A DNA stretch of 64,000 nt from Bradyrhizobium sp. LTSP885 (GTDB taxonomy: Bacteria; Pseudomonadota; Alphaproteobacteria; Rhizobiales; Xanthobacteraceae). The position numbers and the translations under genes are program-made. This document shows, piece after piece, positions 53,701 through 62,234 of the stretch. Within the stretch, counting starts at the first letter, position 1. Each line of letters opens with the position of its first letter. The stretch is from the NCBI RefSeq assembly GCF_000938305.1, contig NZ_JYMT01000041.1, positions 62,001 through 126,000 of the forward strand, read 5' to 3'. The notes under the pieces were generated by a model. That model did no database searches and was not told the DNA's origin. It saw only the letters and a program-made list of their open reading frames with translations.

Positions 53701-54627
53701 ATGAACAGACGTCTTGCGGGGATCGCGGCGGTGTCACTGAGCATTGCAGCGGCGTGCGCGATCATCACGGTTCTGATTTCGGCTACGGACTGGATCGACG
53801 GCGATTCCCGATCCTGGGCCGGGACGTTGCGCGGCTGCGCGGCGCTGCCATCGGCGAAAACGGCCGGTTCGGGCGAGCGCCGCACCGTCGATCTCGGGTG
53901 GCTCGGCAGCGACGTCGTCAAGATCAAGATTCCGGCGCAGGTGCATTACCAGCCCTCACCCAAGCCGCAGGCGAGCGTCAGCGGCGACGCCGACCTGATC
54001 AGCCATGTCCGCCTGCGCGATGGCACGCTGGAGTGGGACACGGTGGAGTGGGACCGCCTGGTCGACTGTTTTCCGGCGGGCGATCTCGTCGTCCAGTTCG
54101 CCGGCCCCGCGGTCACGGCATGGACGTTGAACGGCTCGAGCGAACTCGACCTGTCCGACATCAAGCAGGATGCGCTGCGCATCACCCTGCACGGCAGCGG
54201 CACTGTGACGGCAAGCGGCGAGGCCAAGGAGGTATCGCTAGAGTCCGCAGGCTCCGGCCGCGCCGACCTCGGCCGGCTCGTCGCCCAGAAGACCAGCGTG
54301 AACATGAAGGGCAGCGCGGATCTGAAGCTCGCCGACATCAAGCAGGATGTGCTGCGCATCACCATGCACGGCAGCAGCGTCGTCACCGCCAGCGGAGCGG
54401 CCCGCGAGGTGTCGCTCGAGTCCGCCGGCTCCGGCCGCGCCGACCTCGGCCGGCTGATCACCGAACGAGCCAGCGCGCAAATCCACGGCAGCACCGACGT
54501 CGACCTCGCGCCGCGCCAGGATGCCGATATCTCGGTTTCCGGCAGTGCCGTCGTGAAACTGCATGGCGCCGTGGCGCGGATCAATTCGCACGTATCCGGT
54601 TCAGGAGAGATCAAGCAGCTGCCGTAG
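53701..54627 (+). CDS. GIN-domain (DUF2807) exported protein
   Basis: A 308-residue protein with an N-terminal signal or anchor helix (LAGIAAVSLSIAAACAIITVLI). The C-terminal two thirds form a right-handed beta-solenoid of the head-GIN type. Residues about 143-202 and 202-261 are an internal duplication (SDIKQDALRITLHGSG and ADIKQDVLRITMHGSS; both are followed by EVSLESAGSGRADLGRL). AGGAGG lies 5 bases before the ATG. It is the third gene of the PadR-HAAS-GIN set, whose products likely reside at the envelope. Function unknown. Confidence 0.82.
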   Translation: MNRRLAGIAAVSLSIAAACAIITVLISATDWIDGDSRSWAGTLRGCAALPSAKTAGSGERRTVDLGWLGSDVVKIKIPAQVHYQPSPKPQASVSGDADLISHVRLRDGTLEWDTVEWDRLVDCFPAGDLVVQFAGPAVTAWTLNGSSELDLSDIKQDALRITLHGSGTVTASGEAKEVSLESAGSGRADLGRLVAQKTSVNMKGSADLKLADIKQDVLRITMHGSSVVTASGAAREVSLESAGSGRADLGRLITERASAQIHGSTDVDLAPRQDADISVSGSAVVKLHGAVARINSHVSGSGEIKQLP

Positions 54628-54672
54628 GCTGGTTGCAGTCGAGCAGCCCTGCGCAACGCGGAGGAAACGCCG

Positions 54673-55662
54673 ATGCATGCTTCCAACCAAGTTTGCAGAT
54701 TCCTGGCCGCGATCGGATTCTGCCTCGCGGCAACGTTGGCGCAGGCCGCCGGCCTGCGATCGATCGATATTCCCGCTGACGCCGATGGTCCGGCCATTCA
54801 CGGCATGATCTGGTATCCTTGTGCCGAAACGCCGGGAGAGATTCATGCCGGCGCGTTCATCTTGCCGGGGGTGAAGGATTGCCCGCTCGCAGGGGACCAC
54901 CTGCCGCTGATCGCCGCGTCCCATGGGCAAGGCGGCACGTTTTTCGTCAATCACGACACCGCCGAGACCCTCGCCGACAACGGCTTCATCGTCGCAGCCA
55001 TCAACCACCCCGGCGATACCGCCCGGGATCTAAGCCGCTCCTCCGGCGACCTCTCGGTCTTCGTCGAGCGGCCCACCGACATCAAGCGCCTGATCGACTT
55101 CATGATCAGTGCGTCGCCGTTCGCCGCAAAGATCGGCCAGGACAGGATCGGTTTCTTCGGCTACTCGCGCGGTGGCTATACCGGGCTTGTGTTGCTCGGC
55201 GCCAATCCGGATTGGGCCGGAGCGGCCACGAGCTATTGCCGGCAAAGCCAGCTACCGCTCTGCAAAGAGATTCTCGGCGGGAAATACCCGTCGCAGCCGC
55301 TCACGCACGATCCGCGGATCAAGGCCGCGGTGCTGGTCGATCCGCTGGTGATCTTTTTCTCCGCCGAGAGCCTGGCGCCGCTCAAGGCGCCGGTTCAACT
55401 CTGGGCATCGGAACACGGCGGGTACGGCGTGCTCCTCCACGACATCGCCGCTGCGGACGCAAACCTTCCGGTCGCACACGACTATCGCGTGGTTTCGAAC
55501 GCCGGGCATATGGCCTTTTTCCTTTGTCCGCCGGCGCTGGTCGAAGCGCGGTCCGAACTCTGTGTGGACGCGCCGGGCTTCGACCGCGCCGCGTTTCACG
55601 CAGAGTTCAACGCCGACGTGCTCGCATTCTTCCGGAAATGGCTGGTCCGGCCCGCGGAGTAA
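54673..55662 (+). CDS. Secreted alpha/beta hydrolase (dienelactone hydrolase-like)
   Basis: A 329-residue hydrolase with a signal peptide (FLAAIGFCLAATLAQA-AGLRS). It has the oxyanion region LIAASHGQGG, the nucleophile elbow GFFGYSRGGYTG (Ser), and late Asp/His candidates in LVDPLVIF and VVSNAGHMAFF. Similar proteins are annotated as predicted dienelactone hydrolases. GAGGAAAC is 6 bases before the ATG. It follows the GIN gene by 45 bases and may share its transcript. Substrate unknown. Confidence 0.85.
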   Translation: MHASNQVCRFLAAIGFCLAATLAQAAGLRSIDIPADADGPAIHGMIWYPCAETPGEIHAGAFILPGVKDCPLAGDHLPLIAASHGQGGTFFVNHDTAETLADNGFIVAAINHPGDTARDLSRSSGDLSVFVERPTDIKRLIDFMISASPFAAKIGQDRIGFFGYSRGGYTGLVLLGANPDWAGAATSYCRQSQLPLCKEILGGKYPSQPLTHDPRIKAAVLVDPLVIFFSAESLAPLKAPVQLWASEHGGYGVLLHDIAAADANLPVAHDYRVVSNAGHMAFFLCPPALVEARSELCVDAPGFDRAAFHAEFNADVLAFFRKWLVRPAE

Positions 55663-55668
55663 GGCCGA

Positions 55669-56370
55669 CTACGGTGACGGTGCACTGACTGCAGCGTGGA
55701 TGGTACGGCAATGTTGTGCCAGCCCCTCGTGCGAGACTACGAATCTCTTCAACGGCGTCTCTATGTCGTAGAAGTAGATGTTGGCGACGAAGCCATATAT
55801 GCCGGCGTCGATGGCCGTCGGTCTGTCGCCGTGCACATAGCCTTGCCGCGGGATCAAGTTCGCGAGTGCGGCGAGATCGGCGAGCCCGCGGGCCATCGCG
55901 GCGTCGGCCTCGAAGCGGCCGATGCCTTGGTAATAATAGCGCTGAGCGTTGAACTCCTTGGCCTTCATCAACCCGTCATCGGTGAGGCTCGGATGCTCGC
56001 GCTTGAGCGCATCGCGGAACTGGGGCCAGTAGCGCTCGTCCTTCCAGCGCGAATAGGACATCACCCAGTAGAGATCATCGAGCGTACGCGCGATGAGGAG
56101 ATTGGTCGTGCGCTGCGCCGGCGTCAGCGCCAAATCCAGCGTCACGCCATATTTTTCGGTGATATAGGCGAGGATGGTCTCACTATCGCCGACGCTGTCA
56201 TGGCCGTCGACGATATAGGGCAACTGCTGGCGCGGCGCCTTCGATGCATCAAAGATGTGTTCGTGCCGAAACGGCACGCCGGCGAGCTTCAGAAAAGCGA
56301 ATACCTTCAGACCGTAGCCATTATTGTCGGCGACGCCGAACAACGGCGGATAGGAATAGAGCGTGAGCAT
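55669..56370 (-). CDS. Glutathione S-transferase family protein (FAXC/metaxin-like)
   Basis: A 233-residue GST-like protein. The N-terminal thioredoxin-like half reads YPPLFGVADNNGYGLKVFAFL and KAPRQQLPYIVDG, with VGDSETI as the glutathione-contact cis-Pro/Ser region. The helical C-terminus ends with AIDAGIYGFVANIYFYDIETPL. This pattern matches the failed-axon-connections/metaxin-like branch rather than classic detoxifying GSTs. It converges on the hydrolase gene with a 6-base gap. Role unknown. Confidence 0.82.
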   Translation of the reverse strand: MLTLYSYPPLFGVADNNGYGLKVFAFLKLAGVPFRHEHIFDASKAPRQQLPYIVDGHDSVGDSETILAYITEKYGVTLDLALTPAQRTTNLLIARTLDDLYWVMSYSRWKDERYWPQFRDALKREHPSLTDDGLMKAKEFNAQRYYYQGIGRFEADAAMARGLADLAALANLIPRQGYVHGDRPTAIDAGIYGFVANIYFYDIETPLKRFVVSHEGLAQHCRTIHAAVSAPSP

Positions 56371-56463
56371 GGTGGCCCGTCACGTTCAAGATGGCTGCAG
56401 GCTACTTCAAAATTGGTCGGTCGGAAAATGTGCGCGCCCGGAATCAACCGGCCCCCGCAGCCT

Positions 56464-57261
56464 CTACTTGCCCTTAAAGCTGGGTGTCCTCTTGTTGAGA
56501 AACGCGTCCATGCCCTCGCGAAAGTCCTCGCTCATATAGGCACGCAGGATCAGGTCTTCGCCCTCGTCGCGCGACAATGTGCGGCGGATGCGACGCACCG
56601 CTTCCTTGGTCACTTCGAGCGTGATCGGCGCGTGGCTCGCAACGAGCTTCGCGGTCTCGTCGGCGCGGCGCTGCAAGGTCGCGACGTCGGGCACGATTTC
56701 GTTGAGCAGCCCGAGCGCCAGCGCTTCCGGCGCTTCGACCAGGCGCGCCTTGAAGATCAGGTCCTTGGTGCGCGCCGGACCGATCAGCGAGACCAGGCGC
56801 GAGATGTTGGACATCGAGAGGCAGTTGCCGAGCGTGCGCGCGATCGGGAACCCGATCCGGGTCGCCTCGGTGCCGATGCGGATGTCGCAGCAGGCCGCAA
56901 TGCCCGCGCCACCGCCGGTGCAGGCGCCGGCGATCGCTGCGATGACCGGCACCCGGCACTGCTCGAGCGTACCGAGCACACGATCGATCCGCGCCTCGTA
57001 GTCGAGCGCATCCTGCGCGGTCTTGAAGGCACGGAACTGCGAGATGTCGGTGCCCGAGGCAAACGCCTTGTCGCCGGCGCCGGTCAGGATCAGCGCCTTG
57101 ATCGCATGGTCCTGATTGATGGTCTCGCAGATCGCCGCCATCTGCTCGTACATCGCAAAGGTCAGCGCGTTGCGCGCCTGCGGCCGGTTGAATGTGATCC
57201 GCGCGATCCCGTCCTCGACGGAGTAGATCAGGTCTTCGGTCGGAGTGACGGGCGCGTTCAT
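56464..57261 (-). CDS. Crotonase-fold enoyl-CoA hydratase-like protein
   Basis: A 265-residue crotonase-fold protein. The oxyanion region is KAFASGTDISQF and the helix is CTGGGAGIAACCDIRI. Compared with rat mitochondrial enoyl-CoA hydratase, the position of Glu144 is Gly120 and that of Glu164 is Ile140, so both usual catalytic acids are missing. A different reaction (isomerase, hydrolase or lyase) is likely. The ATG at 57261 follows the aminotransferase stop by 31 bases and has AAGAGAAAGAG upstream, so the two genes form one operon. Confidence 0.88.
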   Translation of the reverse strand: MNAPVTPTEDLIYSVEDGIARITFNRPQARNALTFAMYEQMAAICETINQDHAIKALILTGAGDKAFASGTDISQFRAFKTAQDALDYEARIDRVLGTLEQCRVPVIAAIAGACTGGGAGIAACCDIRIGTEATRIGFPIARTLGNCLSMSNISRLVSLIGPARTKDLIFKARLVEAPEALALGLLNEIVPDVATLQRRADETAKLVASHAPITLEVTKEAVRRIRRTLSRDEGEDLILRAYMSEDFREGMDAFLNKRTPSFKGK

Positions 57262-57292
57262 GTCTCGCTCTTTCTCTTGTGAGGATTCAATG

Positions 57293-58489
57293 TCAGGCAA
57301 CGGCGGCCTGCTTCTGCGCAGCGTCGCGTCCCTTCAGGACGTCCATCGCCGCCAGCACGCCACCGGCGCGATGTGGCACCTTGGCCAGATCGAGGCCCAT
57401 CTCGACCCCCGACAATGTACCCATCAGCATCAGGTCGTTGAAGTGGCCGATATGTCCGATCCGGAACACCTTGCCCTTGACCTTGTTGAGACCGGTGCCG
57501 AGCGACATGTCGAAATTATCCAGCACGATCTTGCGGAAATGGTCGGCATCGTGTCCTTCGGGCACGCGCACCGCGGTCAGCGCCGGCGAATGCGCGCCCT
57601 GCTCCTGGCACTGTGTCTCCAGGCCCCACGTTTTGATGGCCGCGCGCGTCGCCTCGCTGTGGCGCTTGTGGCGGGCGAAGACGTTGTCGAGGCCTTCTTC
57701 CTCCAGCATCTTCACCGCCTCTCTGAGGCCGAACAGCAAATTGGTCGCGGGCGTGTAGGGCCAGGTCCCAGCCTTGTTGATGTTGATGACCTCCTGCCAG
57801 TCCCAATAGGAGCGCATCGCCGGGTTGGCCTTGGCCACGGCCAGCGCCTTTTCCGAGACGGCGTTGAAGCCGAGGCCTGGCGGCAGCATCAGTCCCTTCT
57901 GCGAGCCGGCGATGGAAACGTCGATGCCCCAGGCGTCGTGCTCGTACTCCAGCGAGCCGAGGCCCGAGATGGTGTCGACCATCAGCAGCGCCGGATGCTT
58001 GAGATCATCCATGATCTTGCGCACCTCGCGCGGATAGGTGACGCATGCCGTTGAGGTCTCGTTATGGACCATGCAGACCGCCTTGATCTCGTGCGCCTTG
58101 TCGGCGGACAGCCGCGCCTGGATCTGTTCGAGATCGGCGCCATGCCGCCAGTCGCCCGGAATGAAGTCGACGTCGAGCTTGAACTTGTCGGCGATGCCGT
58201 GCCACAGCACCGCGAACTGCCCGGTCTCGCACATCAGGACCTTGTCGCCCGGCTGCAAGGTGTTGACGATCGCCGCCTCCCAGGCGCCGGTCCCGGACGA
58301 GGGATAGATGATGACCGGCTGCTTGGTGCGGAACACGCGCTGCATCGCGGCAAGAACCGCAAAGCCGATCTCGGCAAACTCCGCACCGCGATGATCCATG
58401 GTCGGCATATCCATCGCCCGCAGCACCCGATCCGGCACGTTGGTCGGTCCCGGAATCTGCAAAAAATGCCTTCCAGAGTGCACGGTCAT
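57293..58489 (-). CDS. Class V PLP aminotransferase, serine-glyoxylate type (copy 1)
   Basis: A 398-residue class V aminotransferase of the alanine/serine-glyoxylate type. It has HFLQIPGPTNVPDRVLRAM, SSGTGAWEAAIVNTL, the PLP Asp in LLMVDTISGLGS and the Schiff-base Lys in SQKGLMLPPG. The ATG at 58489 has GGAAGGA upstream and begins the family N-terminus, so the open frame to 58549 was shortened. It is clearly paralogous to the gene at 60058-61260, at roughly 60% identity by eye. It leads an operon with the crotonase gene. Confidence 0.9.
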   Translation of the reverse strand: MTVHSGRHFLQIPGPTNVPDRVLRAMDMPTMDHRGAEFAEIGFAVLAAMQRVFRTKQPVIIYPSSGTGAWEAAIVNTLQPGDKVLMCETGQFAVLWHGIADKFKLDVDFIPGDWRHGADLEQIQARLSADKAHEIKAVCMVHNETSTACVTYPREVRKIMDDLKHPALLMVDTISGLGSLEYEHDAWGIDVSIAGSQKGLMLPPGLGFNAVSEKALAVAKANPAMRSYWDWQEVININKAGTWPYTPATNLLFGLREAVKMLEEEGLDNVFARHKRHSEATRAAIKTWGLETQCQEQGAHSPALTAVRVPEGHDADHFRKIVLDNFDMSLGTGLNKVKGKVFRIGHIGHFNDLMLMGTLSGVEMGLDLAKVPHRAGGVLAAMDVLKGRDAAQKQAAVA

Positions 58490-58634
58490 AGGCGTCCTTC
58501 CCGGTCTTGCGCAGGTCTTCTTGCGCAGGGCTTGTTGAGCCGCTCGCATATCACTATTCGCCGGGTTTGTCCCCCGCCGGACGGGAGGCCGTCATGCATA
58601 TCCAAAGACCCTATCCCAACCCCTCTTGGCCCCT

Positions 58635-58654
58635 CCGCCGGCGCGCGCCGGCGG
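58635..58654 (-). terminator. Perfect 20-base palindrome after the MFS gene
   Basis: A self-complementary GC-only palindrome, CCGCCGGCGC followed by its reverse complement, lies 2 bases after the MFS stop on the minus strand. It can form a hairpin, but no T-run follows, so termination is uncertain. Confidence 0.4.
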
Positions 58655-58656
58655 CT

Positions 58657-59940
58657 TTATTGAGCGGCCACCACCTTTCCCGAGGAGGCCAGTTCCTCGG
58701 CCTCATCGAACGGCCGCTCGGGATGCATCAGCAGCGCGGAGAAGCCGCCGAGCAGCAACAGCCCCATCGACATCAGGAACGGCAGGTACCAATTCCCGGT
58801 GGCGTCGATGACGAAGCCGGCGACCAGCGGCGAGACGATGGCCGCGAACGCCGATCCCGTGTTCATGATCCCCGACGCGATGCCGGAATGTTTCGACGCG
58901 ATGTCCATCGGGATCGACCACATCGGGCCGATCACGAGTTCTGCACAGAAGAATCCGGCCGACAGGCAGATTGCAACGACCGTGATGTCGTGAAAAAACA
59001 GGATCGGCAGCAACGACAGCAGCGCGCCGGCAAATCCCACGATCGTGACACTGAGCCGCGCCAGGCGCACATTGCCGGTCCGCACGAGGATGCGATCGGA
59101 GATGACGCCCCCGAGGCTGTCGCCGATCACGCCGGCGAAAAATACGCCCGATGCGAACAGCGCCGAATTCTTGATGTCGAGACTGTAGTTGTTCTTGAAG
59201 AACAGCGGCAGCCAGTTGAGGTAGAGCCACAGGCACCAGCCGTAGCAGAAGTACGTCAGCGTCACCGGCCACATCCGTTGCAGCAGCGGCCCCCATGGCA
59301 CCGCCGGCCGCTCGCCTTGCGGACGGACGGGGAGCACCGCAAGTTCGGCCGCGGTGATGGAGGGATGGTCTTTCGGCTCGTTGCGGAAGTACCAAAGCCA
59401 GACGACGCCCCACAGCAGACTGATGAAACCAAGCACCACGAATGCGCCGCGCCAGGTCAGCCAGAGGATCAGCAGCGCGACGACCGGCGGGGTGATGGCG
59501 TTGCCGAGCCGCGCAAACGAATGGGTAAGCCCTTGCGCAAAGCCGCGGCGGCTCGCCGGCGTCCAATACTGCATCGCGCGTGTCGCGGTCGGAAAGGTCG
59601 CGCCCTCGCCGAACCCCAGCGCAAAACGCGCGACGAACAGCGCGGCGAGACCATGGACGAAGCCGGTCATGATGGTCGCCGCCGCCCAGATCATCCCGCA
59701 CCAGAACAAGGTCTTGCGCGGCCCGAAGCGATCACCGACCCAGCCGCCGATCACCTGGAACAGCAGATAGGGATAGGCGAAGGCCGAGAACACCAGACCG
59801 AGCTGGGTATTGCTGAGACCAAGCTCCTTCTGGATATCGCCTGCCGCGGTGCCGATGTTCACCCGGTCAACATAGGTGATGAAATACATCACGCAGAGCA
59901 GCGCCAGCACGACATGCGTCGCCTTGAACCGAAGCCTCAT
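58657..59940 (-). CDS. MFS transporter, anion:cation symporter (ACS)-like
   Basis: A 427-residue transporter with 12 helices. The N-terminus ALLCVMYFITYVDRVNIGTAAGDIQ and the loop GGWVGDRFGPRK are of ACS type, which imports organic anions such as glucarate, phthalate or tartrate. GGAAGGGA precedes the ATG. It lies between two aminotransferase genes on the same strand and is a good candidate importer for their substrate. Confidence 0.9.
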   Translation of the reverse strand: MRLRFKATHVVLALLCVMYFITYVDRVNIGTAAGDIQKELGLSNTQLGLVFSAFAYPYLLFQVIGGWVGDRFGPRKTLFWCGMIWAAATIMTGFVHGLAALFVARFALGFGEGATFPTATRAMQYWTPASRRGFAQGLTHSFARLGNAITPPVVALLILWLTWRGAFVVLGFISLLWGVVWLWYFRNEPKDHPSITAAELAVLPVRPQGERPAVPWGPLLQRMWPVTLTYFCYGWCLWLYLNWLPLFFKNNYSLDIKNSALFASGVFFAGVIGDSLGGVISDRILVRTGNVRLARLSVTIVGFAGALLSLLPILFFHDITVVAICLSAGFFCAELVIGPMWSIPMDIASKHSGIASGIMNTGSAFAAIVSPLVAGFVIDATGNWYLPFLMSMGLLLLGGFSALLMHPERPFDEAEELASSGKVVAAQ

Positions 59941-60009
59941 GGTGTCCCTTCCCGAATTCGCGATGTTCTGAATTATGTGCGTTCGCGATACCGTAACGCC
60001 CTATCGTTT

Positions 60010-60057
60010 GAGCATGATCTTTTCGGAAAACCGCTTCACACTTTTCCGGATCATGCT
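60010..60057. repeat. Palindromic intergenic repeat at the end of aminotransferase copy 2
   Basis: AGCATGATC (60011-60019) with GATCATGCT (60049-60057), and CGGAAAA (60024-60030) with TTTTCCG (60042-60048), nest around an 11-base loop. The sequence resembles an abundant palindrome I recall from Bradyrhizobium and related genomes. It abuts the stop codon of the aminotransferase, where it may act as a terminator or mRNA-stabilising hairpin. Confidence 0.75.
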
Positions 60058-61260
60058 TTAGGTGCTGACCACTTTCAGAGGCGGCGACGAATTGCTCTGC
60101 GTCCGTTGCTCGAGCGACTTCATCGCCGCATCGACGCCGCCGGAGCGGTGCGGAACGCCGGCGGCCGACAGGCCCATCTCCACGCCGGTCAGCGCACCGA
60201 GCAGCGTCAGCTCGTTGCATTCGCCGAGATGCCCGATGCGGAAGACCTTGCCGGCGACCTTTGACAGGCCCGAGCCGAGCGACATGTTGTAATTGTCGAG
60301 CACGACCTTGCGGAACTGGTCGGCATCATGTCCGGGCGGCATCAGCACGGCAGTCAGCACCGGCGAAAACTCCGAGGGCTCCTGGCAGAGTACCTCGAGG
60401 CCCCATTGGTTGACCGCGGCGCGCGTCGCCGCAGCAAGTCGCTGATGGCGGGCGAACACATTGTCGAGCCCCTCCTCCAGCAGCATTGCGATGGCTTCGC
60501 GCAACCCATAGAGCAGGTTCGTCGCCGGCGTATACGGGAAGAAGCCGTTGGCGTTCGGCTTCAGCATCTCCTCCCAATCGAAGTAGGAGCGCGGCATCTT
60601 GTTGACCTTCGATGCAGCGCGGGCCTTTTCCGAGATCGCGTTGAAGCCGAGGCCGGGCGGCAGCATGAAGCCCTTCTGCGAGCAGCTGACGCTGACATCG
60701 ACCTTCCATTCGTCGTGCCGATAGTCGACCGAGCCGAGCGAGGAGATGGTGTCGACCATCAGCAGCGCCGGATGCGAGGCGCGGTCGATCGCCGCGCGGA
60801 TGTCTGCGATGCGGCTGGTGGCGCCGGTGGAGGTCTCGTTGTGCACGACCATCACAGCCTTGATGGTGTGCGCAGTGTCGTCCGCAAGCCTGGCTTCGAT
60901 CTGGGCCGGATCAGCACCGCGGCGCCAATCACCCGCAACGAAGTCGACATCGATGCCGAAACGTCCAGCCATCTGGCGCCACAGCGTCGCGAAGTGGCCG
61001 GTCTCGACCATCAGGACCTTGTCGCCCGGCGACAGCGTGTTGACGATCGCTGCTTCCCAGGCGCCGGTCCCCGACGACGGGAAGATCACCACCGGACCTG
61101 CGGTCTGAAAGATCTTCTGACTGCCCTCGAGCACGGCCCGCCCGAGTTCGGCGAACTCTGCGCTCCGGTGATCGATGACCTGCGTGTCCATGGCGCGAAG
61201 CACGCGGTCGGGGACCGGGCTCGGTCCTGGAATCTGCAGGAAATGGCGTCCTTGATGCAT
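60058..61260 (-). CDS. Class V PLP aminotransferase, serine-glyoxylate type (copy 2)
   Basis: A 400-residue paralogue of the 57293-58489 enzyme. It has HFLQIPGPSPVPDRVLRAM, SSGTGAWEAAIVNTL, VDTISSLGS and the PLP lysine in SQKGFMLPPG. The two copies share most catalytic-core residues but differ at TQVIDHRSAEF versus MPTMDHRGAEF and at GSVDYRHDEWKVDVS. The ATG at 61260 has GGGAGG 6 bases upstream, so the open frame to 61311 was shortened. It is divergent from the GntR gene, with a 124-base intergenic region. Confidence 0.9.
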   Translation of the reverse strand: MHQGRHFLQIPGPSPVPDRVLRAMDTQVIDHRSAEFAELGRAVLEGSQKIFQTAGPVVIFPSSGTGAWEAAIVNTLSPGDKVLMVETGHFATLWRQMAGRFGIDVDFVAGDWRRGADPAQIEARLADDTAHTIKAVMVVHNETSTGATSRIADIRAAIDRASHPALLMVDTISSLGSVDYRHDEWKVDVSVSCSQKGFMLPPGLGFNAISEKARAASKVNKMPRSYFDWEEMLKPNANGFFPYTPATNLLYGLREAIAMLLEEGLDNVFARHQRLAAATRAAVNQWGLEVLCQEPSEFSPVLTAVLMPPGHDADQFRKVVLDNYNMSLGSGLSKVAGKVFRIGHLGECNELTLLGALTGVEMGLSAAGVPHRSGGVDAAMKSLEQRTQSNSSPPLKVVST

Positions 61261-61384
61261 GAAAACCTCCCATCGGCGCATTTTGACGAGCTGACGAAAG
61301 TCAGTTTGCATTCATTTTATGTCTTTTCAATAGATATTTCTAATTCGATTATGGACGTCGACGCGATCAGGCTGCTAAATTACC

Positions 61385-62125
61385 GTGGTGAATATGAAAT
61401 CCACGATTCCCGAAGCCGGGACTCCAATCGCCGAACCGGCCGCCGGTAGTGACCGCCAGGAAGCCTCCCTGCACGGGGAGATCCTGCTGCGGCTTCGCGA
61501 CTATGTTGTCGAAGGCAACATCCCAGAGGGGGCGCGCGTTCCCGAGCGACAGCTCTGCGAGATGCTCGGCATCTCCAGGACGCCGCTGCGCGAGGCGCTC
61601 AAGGTGCTGGCCGCCGAGGGGCTGATCGAACTGTTGCCCAATCGCGGCGCGCGGGTGCGCCAGCTCAGCGAGCGCGACCTCGAAGAGCTGTTCGATGTGA
61701 TGGCCGGGCTTGAGAGTCTGGCCGGACGGCTGGCCTGCGAGGCCATTACCGACGAGGAAATCAGCGCGATCGAGCAGCTGCATTACGAGATGTACGGCCA
61801 CTATCTGCATCGCGACATGCACGGCTATTTTCAGGTCAATCAACGGATCCATGAGAGCATCGTCGCGGCCGCGCGCAACGAGACGCTGAAGACCGCCTAT
61901 GGCAACTTCGCAGGGCGAATCCGGCGCGTCCGCTACTCCGCCAATTTCGCCCGCAAGCGGCAGCGCTGGGCCGAGGCGATGCGCGAGCACGAGGCCATCC
62001 TCGACGCCCTGCGCCGCCGCGCCGGAAGCGAATTGAGCGACATCCTGTTCCAGCATCTGCGCAACAAGCGGGCGGCTGCCATGGAGCACCTGAGCGAAGC
62101 CGGAGCCGAACCGGCCGCGACGTGA
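61385..62125 (+). CDS. GntR-family regulator, FCD subfamily
   Basis: A 246-residue FadR/FCD-type regulator. The winged HTH includes RVPERQLCEMLGISRTPLREALKVLAAEGLIELL, and the C-terminal FCD helical bundle has ELFDVMAGLESLAG and NQRIHESIVAAARNETL. FCD regulators sense organic acids. The gene is flanked by the aminotransferase operon (divergent) and the FAD oxidase (downstream), so it probably controls both. The start is GTG 61385, with ATG 61394 as an alternative. Confidence 0.9.
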   Translation: MVNMKSTIPEAGTPIAEPAAGSDRQEASLHGEILLRLRDYVVEGNIPEGARVPERQLCEMLGISRTPLREALKVLAAEGLIELLPNRGARVRQLSERDLEELFDVMAGLESLAGRLACEAITDEEISAIEQLHYEMYGHYLHRDMHGYFQVNQRIHESIVAAARNETLKTAYGNFAGRIRRVRYSANFARKRQRWAEAMREHEAILDALRRRAGSELSDILFQHLRNKRAAAMEHLSEAGAEPAAT

Positions 62126-62234
62126 GGGTGATCAAGCTTGCCGATTTTGAATTCATAATGTAACTAGCCACGCAAAAGAATGTACAATCCAGGAGAGCGC
62201 TAGAACAGCCCTCTCGAATCACCGTGGATTTGGG

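Noticed and set aside
58507..60264. A 585-codon plus-strand open frame opposite the MFS gene
   Set aside because: The composition (Gln, Arg and His rich) is that of an antisense shadow, and it crosses the palindrome and repeat between genes.
61312..61384. A specific GntR operator between the divergent aminotransferase and regulator genes
   Set aside because: The region is AT-rich, but no clear FCD-type inverted repeat could be defined by eye.
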